DNA of 41,126 nucleotides from Pseudarthrobacter naphthalenicus (GCF_029076445.1 NZ_JARESG010000026.1:1-41126), one strand, 5' to 3'. Counted from the first letter of the stretch, positions 7,381-15,108 are shown. The notes: generated by a model not told the origin, from the sequence alone. Made by a program: numbers and translations.

Positions 7381-7983
7381 ATGATCAAAACAACACCCCC
7401 GTCCACGATGGGGCTGAGCAGCGCCGGTTCGGTAGCAGGGAACGTGTACACCGGCTCGGACACTGACGCATTCCGGTCCGCGATGCGAAGGGTGGTCAGC
7501 GGGGTTACCGTGGTGACCACCCTCCACGATGGTCGGCCCTGGGGCATGACGGTAAACGCATTCAGCTCGGTATGTGCGGAGCCGCCCACGATATTGGTAT
7601 GTGTCAACAACCGGACGGTCACGGCGTCGGACATCGCGAAGGATGGGCGTTTCGCCGCAAATTTGTTGACTCAGGACCAACTTCACCTGTCCGGGCTCTG
7701 CGCTCGGCCCGGCGCGGTCAAATACCTTGATGGATACACCGTTGCCACGCCGGAATTTTCAGAGCAGGTGACGATGCCGGTACTGCGTGACTCCCTCGTA
7801 ACGTTCGACTGCAAGGTTAGTGAAGTGCGTCCGGTGGGCAGTCATTTCGTGGTCATCGCCGCCGTCGAGGCCATCGTGGTTCCGTCTGCCCGCACGCCAC
7901 TGCTCTACGGAGAGGGCCGCTACATGCATGGGGTCACACTCGAGGAATCGCCTGCGATGCTCACGGCGCTGGCGTGGGCGTGA
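7381..7983 (+). CDS. NADH:flavin oxidoreductase, reductase component (HpaC/TftC-like)
   Basis: This 200-residue protein belongs to the flavin reductase-like FMN-binding family. It shows the usual core RRVVSGVTVVTT, PWGMTVNAFSSVCAEPPTIL and C-terminal GEGRYMHGVT. It should reduce FAD or FMN with NADH and pass free reduced flavin to the HpaB-type oxygenase two genes downstream. The ATG at 7381 has AGGACAG just upstream. It is the first gene of the catabolic operon. The first 30 or so residues are low-complexity and not part of the conserved domain. Its TGA overlaps the GTG of the next gene, indicating translational coupling. Confidence 0.88.
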   Translation: MIKTTPPSTMGLSSAGSVAGNVYTGSDTDAFRSAMRRVVSGVTVVTTLHDGRPWGMTVNAFSSVCAEPPTILVCVNNRTVTASDIAKDGRFAANLLTQDQLHLSGLCARPGAVKYLDGYTVATPEFSEQVTMPVLRDSLVTFDCKVSEVRPVGSHFVVIAAVEAIVVPSARTPLLYGEGRYMHGVTLEESPAMLTALAWA

Positions 7984-8396
7984 CGGACCTGCCGGTCCTC
8001 CTCTATGCGGCCTACAATGGGCACCAGCCCGCGTCAGTCGCCAGACTCTATGACACAGACGCCACCCACGAAGAGATCGCCCAGGGCCGCATCGTGCAAG
8101 GGCCTGAACGTATCGCAGACGGGTTACGGCGGTTCTTTATCTGGTTCCCGGACGCCCACTGGACGCCACGGTCCCAGATCACTGATCCAGACGGCAAGAT
8201 CGCGATCACCTATCTTCTGACGGCCACCCTACAAGCCCCGATGGGACCCATCCCCGCTCGCGGCCAACGACTCTCGCTGCACGGTGCGCATGTGCTGCAT
8301 CTGAACGGAAGCGCCATCAGCCGCAGCGAGGACTACTGGGACGCCGCCACGTTCCAGCGCCAGCTCAACACCATCAACAAAGGAGAACCAGTATGA
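7980..8396 (+). CDS. SnoaL-like (NTF2-fold) protein
   Basis: This 138-residue protein looks like a SnoaL/ester-cyclase-type NTF2-fold protein: YNGHQPASVARLYDTDATHEE, then GLRRFFIWFPDAHW, then LHGAHVLHLNGSAISRSEDYWD. These folds act as small cyclases, isomerases or hydrolases, or have no catalysis. It starts at GTG 7980, overlapping the previous stop, and ends in an ATGA overlap with the monooxygenase gene, so it is translated with both and should act in the same pathway. Possible roles are handling the quinone product of hydroxylation or dehalogenation; nothing in the sequence decides. A GTG at 7974 is an alternative start. Confidence 0.75.
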   Translation: MTDLPVLLYAAYNGHQPASVARLYDTDATHEEIAQGRIVQGPERIADGLRRFFIWFPDAHWTPRSQITDPDGKIAITYLLTATLQAPMGPIPARGQRLSLHGAHVLHLNGSAISRSEDYWDAATFQRQLNTINKGEPV

Positions 8397-10003
8397 GAAC
8401 CGGTAAAGAATATCTGGAATCGTTGCGGGACGGCCGTACTGTCTACGTCGGCGGCGAGATCATCGAGGACATCACCACCCATCCGAAGACCCGAGGTTAT
8501 GCCCAGGCAATTGCCGATTACTACGACCTGCACCTCGATCCCGAGCACCAGGACATCACAACGTTCATCGACGACAACGGTGAACGCCAGTCGATGCACT
8601 GGTTCCTGCCGCGGTCCAAGGAAGACGCCGTCCGTCGTCGGAAGTACTGCGAGTTCCTGTTCAAGCATTTCAAGGGCGGCATATTCACCCGCCCGCCGGA
8701 AGGCATGAACGTTGTGATGTTCACTCAGGTCGATGACCAGGCGCCTTGGGCGGAGAATTCCCGTTTCAAGAACGGGCACCGGGATCTGTCCGGCAACATT
8801 CAGCGCCAGTGGGAGGAGGTCACTTCAAAGGACCTCTCGATCTCGCCGATGTTCATCGACGTGCAGTACGACCGCGGCCGAGACGACGCGTTGGCAGAGA
8901 CGCCGATGCTCAAGATCCTGGAGGAGAACGACGAGGGTATCGTTGTGCGCGGCTGGAAGGCCATTGGTACCTCGGTGCCGTTCGTCAACAACCTGCTGAT
9001 CGGAAACCTGTGGCGCCCGGGCCAGACCCCGGAGCAGACGATCTACGCGATGGTCCCGTTGTCCACCCCTGGCGTCAGCGTCGTCGCCCGTGAATCACGG
9101 GCTCAGCCTGACGCCGACCCCTACGACCGCCCGTTGGCCACCATCGGTGACGAGCTCGATGCAATGGTGTACTTCGACGACGTGCTGATCCCGTGGCCGC
9201 AGGTGCAGCACATTGGGAACCCTGATCATGCCAAGTGGTATCCGCAGCGCCAGTTCGACTGGGTGCACCTCGAGACCCAGACCCGGCACTGCATCCACGC
9301 CGAACTCATGGTCGGCCTCGCCCTGCTGATCACCCAGGCGCTGGGTACGAGCGGCCAACCCATCGTGCAGGCCCAGTTAGCCGACCTCATCCGGTTCCGC
9401 GAGACGCTACGGGCCTTCATGATTGCGGCGGAGGAGACCGGGTTTACCACTCCTGGAGGGCTTTTCAAGCCGAACAACGTCTATGTCGATTTCGGCCGTG
9501 CGCACTACTTGGAGAACCAGCATGACATGGTCAACAAGCTGATCGACTTCTGCGGCCGCGGCGTGGTCCTGCAGCCCACCAAGCGTGAGCTTGACGACCC
9601 CTATATCGGCCCGAAGCTGGAGGAGGCGCTACGAGGCGCGGAAATCAGCGCCCGGGACCGGATCAAGATCTTCCGGCAGATCAGCGAGCGGTTCCTTACC
9701 GAATGGGGCGCCCGGCACGAGATGTTCGAGAAGTTCAACGGTACCCCGCTGTACTTGATCAATATTTTGACCTTGCAGCGCACCGAATACCAGGTCGATG
9801 GCCCGCTGACCCAGCTCGCCCGGGACGTGTTGGGCTTCGGCGACACCGCCGAACTCGGCAAGCGTGCGCAGGAAGCGGAGAAAGCCTCACACTACGCCAG
9901 TGTCCGCTTCCAGCCCGCGTACGCGCAGGCCCAGGACGTGCACGACGGCTATATCGGTGATGGCACCGCAAGGTCCATGGCAGAAGAGGGCGCACCCGCC
10001 TGA
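8393..10003 (+). CDS. HpaB-type FADH2-dependent phenol monooxygenase
   Basis: This 536-residue protein fits the large oxygenase component of two-component FADH2 monooxygenases (4-hydroxyphenylacetate 3-hydroxylase family; relatives hydroxylate chlorophenols and nitrophenols, for example TftD-, TcpA- and NphA1-type enzymes). It has the N-terminal HpaB domain (MRTGKEYLESLRDGRTVYVGG) and the acyl-CoA-dehydrogenase-like C-terminal domain (about residues 285-490). It takes reduced flavin from the reductase encoded at 7381-7983. With hydroxyquinol dioxygenase downstream, the likely job is ortho-hydroxylation and para-group removal from a substituted phenol, giving a hydroxyquinol. The exact substrate cannot be read from the sequence. 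Its ATG overlaps the preceding stop. Confidence 0.88.
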   Translation: MRTGKEYLESLRDGRTVYVGGEIIEDITTHPKTRGYAQAIADYYDLHLDPEHQDITTFIDDNGERQSMHWFLPRSKEDAVRRRKYCEFLFKHFKGGIFTRPPEGMNVVMFTQVDDQAPWAENSRFKNGHRDLSGNIQRQWEEVTSKDLSISPMFIDVQYDRGRDDALAETPMLKILEENDEGIVVRGWKAIGTSVPFVNNLLIGNLWRPGQTPEQTIYAMVPLSTPGVSVVARESRAQPDADPYDRPLATIGDELDAMVYFDDVLIPWPQVQHIGNPDHAKWYPQRQFDWVHLETQTRHCIHAELMVGLALLITQALGTSGQPIVQAQLADLIRFRETLRAFMIAAEETGFTTPGGLFKPNNVYVDFGRAHYLENQHDMVNKLIDFCGRGVVLQPTKRELDDPYIGPKLEEALRGAEISARDRIKIFRQISERFLTEWGARHEMFEKFNGTPLYLINILTLQRTEYQVDGPLTQLARDVLGFGDTAELGKRAQEAEKASHYASVRFQPAYAQAQDVHDGYIGDGTARSMAEEGAPA

Positions 10004-10011
10004 CCGAACGG

Positions 10012-10040
10012 TGGCCCCAGGGACGGCCGCCCTGGGGCCA
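10012..10040. terminator. Intercistronic hairpin
   Basis: TGGCCCCAGGG (10012-10022) pairs perfectly with 10030-10040 around a 7-nt loop. There is no T-run. It may cause partial termination or stabilise upstream mRNA, letting oxygenase and ring-cleavage genes be expressed at different levels. Confidence 0.65.
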
Positions 10041-10108
10041 CATCGGCCTCCACCACCGTGTCTCCTTTCCCGGAACCTGCCGGCGCACGCTACATACAAG
10101 GAGTTATT

Positions 10109-10966
10109 TTGCGTATCGCAAACCACAACAGCCGGGCAGTTTTACTGACCTCCGATGAGGCTGGCGTCGACATCCACACCGCCAGCGACGGCCGGTTCGG
10201 CCCGGACCTGCCCTCGCTCTACACCGAATGGGAAGCGTTTACCGCCTGGGCGCAGCGCTTGTCCGGCCTCGCGGCCGACGTGGCCATCGACCGTTCCCTG
10301 CTCGGGTCCCCGTCCCCCGCCCCCCGCCAGATCTTCGCGATCGGGCTGAACTACAGCGCACACGCCAAGGAATCAGGGTTCGACGCACCGGACCAGCTGC
10401 CCCCTGTTTTCACCAAGTTCGTCAGCTCCCTCGCCGGCCCGGACACCGAGGTTGTCCTGCCGGCGGGCGGGAACACGGACTGGGAAGTGGAGCTCGTAGC
10501 CATCATCGGCAAAGAAGCCTCAAACGTATCCGCCTCCAATGCCTGGGACTACGTGGCCGGTCTCTCGATCGGGCAGGACATCTCCGAGCGGGTTTCCCAG
10601 CTGCGTGGTCCGGCACCGCAGTTCGGCCTGGGGAAGTCCTTTCCCGGCTTCGGACCGGTCGGGCCCTGGCTGGTAACCGTGGATGAGTTCGAGAACCCGG
10701 ACGATCTGGAAATCAGCTGCAGCCTGGATGGCGAAGAGGTGCAGAAAGGCCGCACCAGCGAACTGATCTTCTCGGTCCCGGCCCTGGTCGAAGGCCTCTC
10801 CGCAACGGTGACCCTGCTCCCGGGCGACATCATCTTCACCGGCACCCCCGCCGGCGTTGGCCTGGGCCGGTCCCCGCAGCGCTTCATCCAGCCCGGCGAA
10901 ACCCTCGTTTCCCACATCGAAGGCATCGGCGAGATCACGCAGACCTTCATCGCCGCCGGCAACTGA
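10109..10966 (+). CDS. Fumarylacetoacetate hydrolase-family enzyme
   Basis: The 285-residue protein has the FAH-superfamily C-terminal fold: AIGLNYSAHAKESGF, the metal-binding E-x-E (Glu126, Glu128 in DWEVEL), Asp157 in IGQDISER, then GKSFPGFGPVGPWLV and FTGTPAGVGLG. The family hydrolyses or decarboxylates acylpyruvate-type products of extradiol ring cleavage. I chose TTG 10109 because a perfect AAGGAG lies 5 bp upstream; in-frame codons further upstream have no such site. It directly precedes an extradiol-type dioxygenase gene, so it probably processes that enzyme's product, as DntG does in the 2,4,5-trihydroxytoluene pathway. Confidence 0.85.
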   Translation: MRIANHNSRAVLLTSDEAGVDIHTASDGRFGPDLPSLYTEWEAFTAWAQRLSGLAADVAIDRSLLGSPSPAPRQIFAIGLNYSAHAKESGFDAPDQLPPVFTKFVSSLAGPDTEVVLPAGGNTDWEVELVAIIGKEASNVSASNAWDYVAGLSIGQDISERVSQLRGPAPQFGLGKSFPGFGPVGPWLVTVDEFENPDDLEISCSLDGEEVQKGRTSELIFSVPALVEGLSATVTLLPGDIIFTGTPAGVGLGRSPQRFIQPGETLVSHIEGIGEITQTFIAAGN

Positions 10967-10975
10967 CCCCGCCCC

Positions 10976-11005
10976 CGGCTGCCCGGCCGGACCCCCGGGC
11001 AGCCG
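10976..11005. terminator. Intercistronic hairpin
   Basis: CGGCTGCCCGG (10976-10986) pairs perfectly with 10995-11005 around an 8-nt loop, between the FAH and dioxygenase genes. It is a second processing or attenuation candidate in this operon. Confidence 0.6.
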
Positions 11006-11066
11006 ACCGGCCCGCCCCCTGACCCGGGCTTGACCACCAAACCTATGGATACAAAGGAGTAACCCC

Positions 11067-11993
11067 ATGTCATTGCATCGTCTGACCCGCGTGGTGATGG
11101 GTGTTCCGAACGTGGCCGAAACGGCCGCGTACTACGAGGAATTCGGCCTGGACCCGCTCGGTAACAACTCGTTCGGGACCCGCGACGGCGGCGAACAGCT
11201 CAAAATCGTCCACGCCCCCACCCGCCGCCTGGTCGAACTCGGCGTCGGCGCCGACAACGACGACGACGTCGCCAAAGTCACCTCCCAGATGACCCGCCTG
11301 GGCGTGCCGATGAACCACAACGGCACCGAACTGCTCGCCACCGAACCCGTCTCCGGCTTCACCGCCCGCATCCACGTCGCCCCCCGGATCGCCCAGGACC
11401 CCACCCCGGCAACCCCCTACAACGGCCCCGGCCGGACCGACCGCTTCGGACGCGCCCCCGGCGTCGTGAGGGACTACGCGATCAAACCCCGCAAACTCGG
11501 CCACACCGTGATCGGCACCGTGAACCTGGAAGCAACCATGCGGTTCTTCACCGAAGGGATCGGCTTCAAGGTCAGCGACTACATCTCGGACAAGGGCGCG
11601 TTCATGCGCTGCTCCGTGGACCACCACAACGTCCTGGCCCTCACCGCGCCCGTGAACTTCCTCCACCACACCTCCTGGCAGGTCGATGACATCGACGACG
11701 TCGGACGCGGCGCGAAAGCCATGCTCGAAAACAACCCCGAACGCCACATCTGGGGCCTCGGACGCCACCACGCCGGCTCGAACTTCTTCTGGTACCTCAA
11801 AGACCCCGCCGGGAACTTCTCCGAGTACTACTCCGACATGGACTGCATCCCCGAAGACGAAATCTGGACCCCCGAAACCTTCGAAGGCGCCCAGGGCCTC
11901 TTCAGCTGGGGCCCACCCCCGCCCCCCTCCTTCCTCGAACCCGACGACCTCGCCGCCCTCATGACCGGCACCCACGCGCCCGCCTCGGCATAA
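11067..11993 (+). CDS. VOC-superfamily extradiol-type ring-cleavage dioxygenase
   Basis: This 308-residue protein has two tandem vicinal-oxygen-chelate domains, as type I extradiol dioxygenases do. The C-terminal domain carries the expected metal triad: His146 in KLGHTVIG, His200 or His201 in FLHHTSWQVDD and Glu253 in GNFSEYYSD. It should open a catechol-type or trihydroxybenzene ring by meta cleavage using Fe(II) or Mn(II). The ATG at 11067 follows AAGGAG. Paired with the FAH-family gene upstream, it forms an extradiol branch alongside the intradiol genes downstream. 2,4,5-trihydroxytoluene oxygenase-type activity is a reasonable guess but not proven. Confidence 0.83.
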   Translation: MSLHRLTRVVMGVPNVAETAAYYEEFGLDPLGNNSFGTRDGGEQLKIVHAPTRRLVELGVGADNDDDVAKVTSQMTRLGVPMNHNGTELLATEPVSGFTARIHVAPRIAQDPTPATPYNGPGRTDRFGRAPGVVRDYAIKPRKLGHTVIGTVNLEATMRFFTEGIGFKVSDYISDKGAFMRCSVDHHNVLALTAPVNFLHHTSWQVDDIDDVGRGAKAMLENNPERHIWGLGRHHAGSNFFWYLKDPAGNFSEYYSDMDCIPEDEIWTPETFEGAQGLFSWGPPPPPSFLEPDDLAALMTGTHAPASA

Positions 11994-12020
11994 CCCGTCC
12001 GGAACCAACCAGGAGACGCC

Positions 12021-12152
12021 ATGACCACAAACGCAGGCCGTCAAAATTGGGAGCACGACGCCGGATCGGAGCAAACCGAACAGGAGCCCGGCTCTGGGGA
12101 GCTGACTTGTTTCCCTTGGGCCGGGCTTATGTACCGGACAGAAGAGGACTAG
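12021..12152 (+). pseudogene. Possible remnant of a lost operon gene
   Basis: An ATG with AGGAG 6 bp upstream opens a 43-codon frame (MTTNAGRQN...) ending at TAG 12150-12152. The good ribosome site and operon position suggest the 5' end of a gene whose remainder was deleted. The translated sequence matches nothing I recognise. No gene is evident in 12153-12265. Confidence 0.35.
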
Positions 12153-12265
12153 TGTGGCGTGTTGTTGATTCCTTTGGGAAATATCCTCCGACCAAGCGTG
12201 CGCCGGCACTTGGGCTGCCGCCTACACGGCGCTGGAGCCGCAATCGTAAACCCGGAGAACAAACG

Positions 12266-13342
12266 ATGAGCCTTGCTTTCGAACATGTGACCCTTGGCCA
12301 GAGAGTCCTGTTCGGCACCGGCAATGCCGCTGCGAACCTCGCCGCGGAAGTGGCCCGGTTGGGCGCGCAGCGCGTGATGGTGATCGCCTCGGACCGTGAG
12401 ACACCGATGGCCCGCATAGTCGCCGCCGGGGTCGAGGTGGCGCTGTGGCACCACGACGTGGTCATGCACGTCCCCATCGAAACGGCAGACAAGGCACGTG
12501 CCGCCGCGGCCGGCCACAGCATCGACCTGCTGGTCTGCGTCGGCGGAGGCTCAACGACGGGCCTCGCCAAGGCGATCGCGATGACCTCCCACCTGCCCAT
12601 CATCGCTGTACCCACTACCTACGCCGGCTCCGAAGCCACGAATGTGTGGGGCCTGACCGAAGCGTCCCGGAAGACCACGGGGGTGGATGACGCCGTCCTG
12701 CCGGTCACGGTCATCTACGACGCCGCGCTGATCCTGTCCCTGCCGGTGGACATGTCCGTGGCCTCCGGACTGAACGGCATGGCCCACTGCATCGACTCCA
12801 TGTGGGCACCCCGGGCCGACCCGATCAACGCCGCTCTCGGCGCCGAAGGCATCCGCGCCCTTAACCGGGGACTGCCGCTTATCGCGGAGGACCCCGCAGG
12901 TGCCGAAGGACGCGAGCAGGCTCTCTACGGCGCGTACCTGTCAGCGGTCGCGTTCGCCTCCGCCGGGTCAGGGCTGCACCACAAGGTCTGCCACGTCCTG
13001 GGCGGCACCTTCAACCTGCCGCACGCGCAGACCCATGCCACCATCCTCCCGTACGTCCTGGCCTTCAACGCACCCTTCGCTCCCGAGGCCGAGGCGCGCA
13101 TCGCCGCCGCGTTCGGCACCACCGGCGCACTCACCGGACTGCAGGACCTGCGCAAACGCCTCGACGCCCCCAAGGCCCTGTGGGACTACGGCTTCACCGC
13201 CGACGGAATCGCCGAGGCCGTCGCCATCATCCTGCCGGCCGTCCCGGCATCCAACCCGCGCCCCGTCACCACCGAAAACCTCACCCGCCTCCTCCAAGCG
13301 GCCTTGACCGGCGAAGACCCCGCAGTTCTGCTGGACCTCTAA
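12266..13342 (+). CDS. Maleylacetate reductase
   Basis: This 358-residue protein fits the maleylacetate reductase branch of iron-type alcohol dehydrogenases in length and motifs: CVGGGSTTGLAKAIA (dinucleotide binding), VPTTYAGSEATNVWG, VASGLNGMAHCIDS and GLHHKVCHVLGG. It reduces maleylacetate to 3-oxoadipate with NAD(P)H, the second step after intradiol cleavage of hydroxyquinol. The ATG at 12266 has GGAG at an 8-bp spacing; upstream codons in the same frame are not plausible coding sequence. It stands next to hydroxyquinol 1,2-dioxygenase, the pairing seen in most hydroxyquinol clusters. Confidence 0.93.
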   Translation: MSLAFEHVTLGQRVLFGTGNAAANLAAEVARLGAQRVMVIASDRETPMARIVAAGVEVALWHHDVVMHVPIETADKARAAAAGHSIDLLVCVGGGSTTGLAKAIAMTSHLPIIAVPTTYAGSEATNVWGLTEASRKTTGVDDAVLPVTVIYDAALILSLPVDMSVASGLNGMAHCIDSMWAPRADPINAALGAEGIRALNRGLPLIAEDPAGAEGREQALYGAYLSAVAFASAGSGLHHKVCHVLGGTFNLPHAQTHATILPYVLAFNAPFAPEAEARIAAAFGTTGALTGLQDLRKRLDAPKALWDYGFTADGIAEAVAIILPAVPASNPRPVTTENLTRLLQAALTGEDPAVLLDL

Positions 13343-13407
13343 CCGGACCGCACCAAGCACCTTTCCCACACCCGACCAGCTCCCCATACGAACAGCAGGA
13401 GTACAGC

Positions 13408-14325
13408 ATGTCCGAAACCACCCATGCCGGGACCACCATCAGCCCCGAACAGGCCGCCGTCGAACAGGAACTCGTGAACACCGTCGTCGCGTCCTTCGAC
13501 AAAACCCAGGACCCGCGCCTGAAACAGCTCATGCAAGCCCTGACCCGGCACCTGCATAACTTCCTCCGCGAAGTCCGCCTCACCGAGGAAGAATGGAACA
13601 CTGCGATTGAGTTCCTCACCGCCTCCGGCCACATCACCGACGACAAACGCCAGGAATTCATCCTCCTCTCCGACGTCCTGGGCGCCTCCATGCAGACCAT
13701 CGCCATCAACAACCAGGCCTACAAAGGCGCCACCGAAGCCACCGTCTTCGGACCGTTCTTCACCGCCGATGCCCCCGAAATCGCCCTCGGCGGGGACATC
13801 GCCGGCGGCGCGGCAGGCCAGCCCTGCTGGGTCGAAGGCACCATCACCGACACCGAAGGACGCCCCGTCCCCGGCGCCCGGCTCGAGGTCTGGGAAGCCG
13901 ACGAAGACGGCTTCTACGACGTCCAGTACACCGACAACCGCGTCGCCGGACGCGCACACCTGTTCGCCGACGAGCACGGCAAATACTCTTTTTGGGGACT
14001 TATCCCCACCCCGTACCCCATTCCCCACGACGGACCCGTCGGCAAAATGCTCGAAGCCGCTGGCCGCTCCCCCGTCCGCGCCTCTCACCTGCACTTTATG
14101 GTCACCGCCCCCGGCCTGCGGACCCTCGTGACCCACATCTTCGTCGAGGGCGACCCACAGATCGAAATCGGCGACTCCGTCTTCGGCGTTAAAGACTCCC
14201 TCATCAAACGCTTCGAACCCCAGCCGGCCGGCACCCCTGCCCCCGACGGCCGCGACCTCGGCAATCAGACCTGGGCCCGCACCCGTTTCGACGTCGTCCT
14301 CGCCCCCGCCCCCGCCCAAATTTGA
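13408..14325 (+). CDS. Hydroxyquinol 1,2-dioxygenase (intradiol)
   Basis: This 305-residue protein has the N-terminal helical dimerisation domain (about residues 15-105) and the intradiol catalytic domain. The four Fe(III) ligands are visible: Tyr170 in DGFYDVQ, Tyr203 in TPYPIP, and His227 and His229 in ASHLHF. It cleaves 1,2,4-trihydroxybenzene between the two ortho hydroxyls to 3-hydroxy-cis,cis-muconate, which isomerises to maleylacetate for the reductase upstream. The ATG at 13408 follows CAGGAG. It is the last pathway gene. Catechol 1,2-dioxygenase is a less likely alternative given the maleylacetate reductase neighbour. Confidence 0.92.
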   Translation: MSETTHAGTTISPEQAAVEQELVNTVVASFDKTQDPRLKQLMQALTRHLHNFLREVRLTEEEWNTAIEFLTASGHITDDKRQEFILLSDVLGASMQTIAINNQAYKGATEATVFGPFFTADAPEIALGGDIAGGAAGQPCWVEGTITDTEGRPVPGARLEVWEADEDGFYDVQYTDNRVAGRAHLFADEHGKYSFWGLIPTPYPIPHDGPVGKMLEAAGRSPVRASHLHFMVTAPGLRTLVTHIFVEGDPQIEIGDSVFGVKDSLIKRFEPQPAGTPAPDGRDLGNQTWARTRFDVVLAPAPAQI

Positions 14326-14348
14326 GCACATAGCTTCAGACTCTGCCG

Positions 14349-14855
14349 GTGACCCTTCATATCCGCTTCGCAGCCCCATCCGACAATGTGACGATCGAGC
14401 AGATAGAGAACGCCGCTGACCAGGTGATCATTGACCGACTGGCACCCCAGAGATGGGAGCCAGCTCCTTCCGCTGGGTCGAGAGCGGCGGAGCCTGGTTA
14501 CATCCTGGTCGCGGAAGAGACTGAGGGAAGCGCGGTCATCGCGTTCGTACACGTCCTCGAACTCGGCCAGATTGCCCACTTGGAGCGGTTGTCGGTGCTG
14601 CCCGAGCATGGCCGACGCGGACACGGCCGGGCACTTGTCGAGGTTGCGAAGAACGAAGCACGCCGCCGCGGATACCAGTCCTTAAATTTGCGGACCTATG
14701 CCGACGTCCCCTGGAACGGGCCCTTCTATGCGCGCGCCGGATTCGTCGAAACGAGTCCGGCTACCGACTTCCACAAACACCTCGCGGAAGTCGAAGAGCG
14801 ACTCGGACTCGACCTGTATGGTCGTCGCATCCAGATGACCGCCGCGCTCCTATAG
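14349..14855 (+). CDS. GNAT-family N-acetyltransferase
   Basis: This 168-residue protein has the GNAT acetyl-CoA-binding core: HLERLSVLPEHGRRGHGRAL (motif A, R/Q-x-x-G-x-G/A type) and GPFYARAGF (motif B). It starts at GTG 14349, 24 bp after the dioxygenase gene. The acceptor is unknown; many such enzymes acetylate small amines or antibiotics. It is the last gene before the right end of the Tn402-like unit. Its reading frame closes in CTCCTATAG, so its very C terminus could have been trimmed by a past insertion, though the domain is complete. Confidence 0.8.
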   Translation: MTLHIRFAAPSDNVTIEQIENAADQVIIDRLAPQRWEPAPSAGSRAAEPGYILVAEETEGSAVIAFVHVLELGQIAHLERLSVLPEHGRRGHGRALVEVAKNEARRRGYQSLNLRTYADVPWNGPFYARAGFVETSPATDFHKHLAEVEERLGLDLYGRRIQMTAALL

Positions 14856-14969
14856 CTTCTTTCGGAAGTTGATCCTCCTCTAAGTGAGCTGCAGCCAAAT
14901 AAATCTGCGATTCACATGGGAAGGGCTGCAAGTTCGGTGTGATTACGCTATGGAGTTGCATAGATACGA

Positions 14970-15017
14970 GTGCAGACGACTTCTGACATTCCGTGCAGAC
15001 GACTTCTGAAACTGACA
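14970..15017. repeat. Right terminal repeats of Tn402-like unit
   Basis: Read on the minus strand, the terminal 25-mer is 15017-14993 and a second 17-bp copy of TCAGAAGTCGTCTGCAC is at 14986-14970. Both contain the exact inverse of 171-187. The two-repeat layout resembles the integron-side end (IRi) of Tn402, but no integrase gene or attC site is present. Confidence 0.88.
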
Positions 15018-15022
15018 TCCGA
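15018..15022. repeat. Target-site duplication TCCGA, right copy
   Basis: Identical to 158-162. It marks the point where the flanking DNA resumes; without the transposon, 162 would be joined directly to 15023. Confidence 0.9.
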
Positions 15023-15108
15023 AAAAGTCGAAAAAGCTCTCATATCGTTGGTCAAAACTGGTTTTCGAAATGAAAGCTGGTCAAAACCTGAGATGGAGGC
15101 TTTTTGAC
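15023..15108. promoter_or_regulatory. Probable res site upstream of the target resolvase
   Basis: TGGTCAAAAC occurs at 15048-15057 and 15078-15087, and AAAACTGGTTTT between them is a near palindrome. Such motifs directly before a resolvase gene suggest subsites of its res region, which the Tn402-like unit has entered. Further subsites could lie left of 163, for example TTGGTCGTTTCTGACC near 127-142. Confidence 0.5.

Larger units (their letters stand above)
163..15017. mobile_element. Tn402-like transposon unit with catabolic cargo
   Basis: The 25-bp ends at 163-187 and, inverted, 14993-15017 agree at 23 of 25 positions. Both start TGTC and contain TTTCAGAAGTCGTCTGCAC, which strongly resembles the inverted repeats of Tn402/Tn5090 and class 1 integrons. 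Extra 19-bp repeats lie inside both ends, as at TniA-binding ends. TCCGA flanks both sides. The insertion is 92 bp upstream of a serine resolvase gene, the preferred target of this family. Only a resolvase remains of the transposition module: no TniA, TniB or TniQ frame is present, so movement would need functions in trans. The 14.9-kb cargo is a nested resolvase module, gene debris and an aromatic degradation cluster. Confidence 0.88.

Noticed and set aside
11070..12209. 379-codon open frame on the minus strand
   Set aside because: It is the antisense shadow of the VOC dioxygenase gene: low-complexity Gly/Val/Glu-rich translation with no domain.
7381..14325. Assignment to sulfonamide degradation (sadABC) genes known from related Micrococcaceae and Microbacteriaceae
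   Set aside because: The large oxygenase is of HpaB type and 536 residues, unlike the shorter acyl-CoA-dehydrogenase-like SadA and SadB as I know them; only the trihydroxybenzene steps would be shared.
13339..14379. 346-codon open frame on the minus strand
   Set aside because: It is the antisense shadow of hydroxyquinol dioxygenase; the translation is Gly/Glu/Val-rich with no recognisable motif.
163..15017. Class 1-like integron
   Set aside because: The ends resemble integron ends, but no tyrosine integrase gene, attI or attC site is visible.
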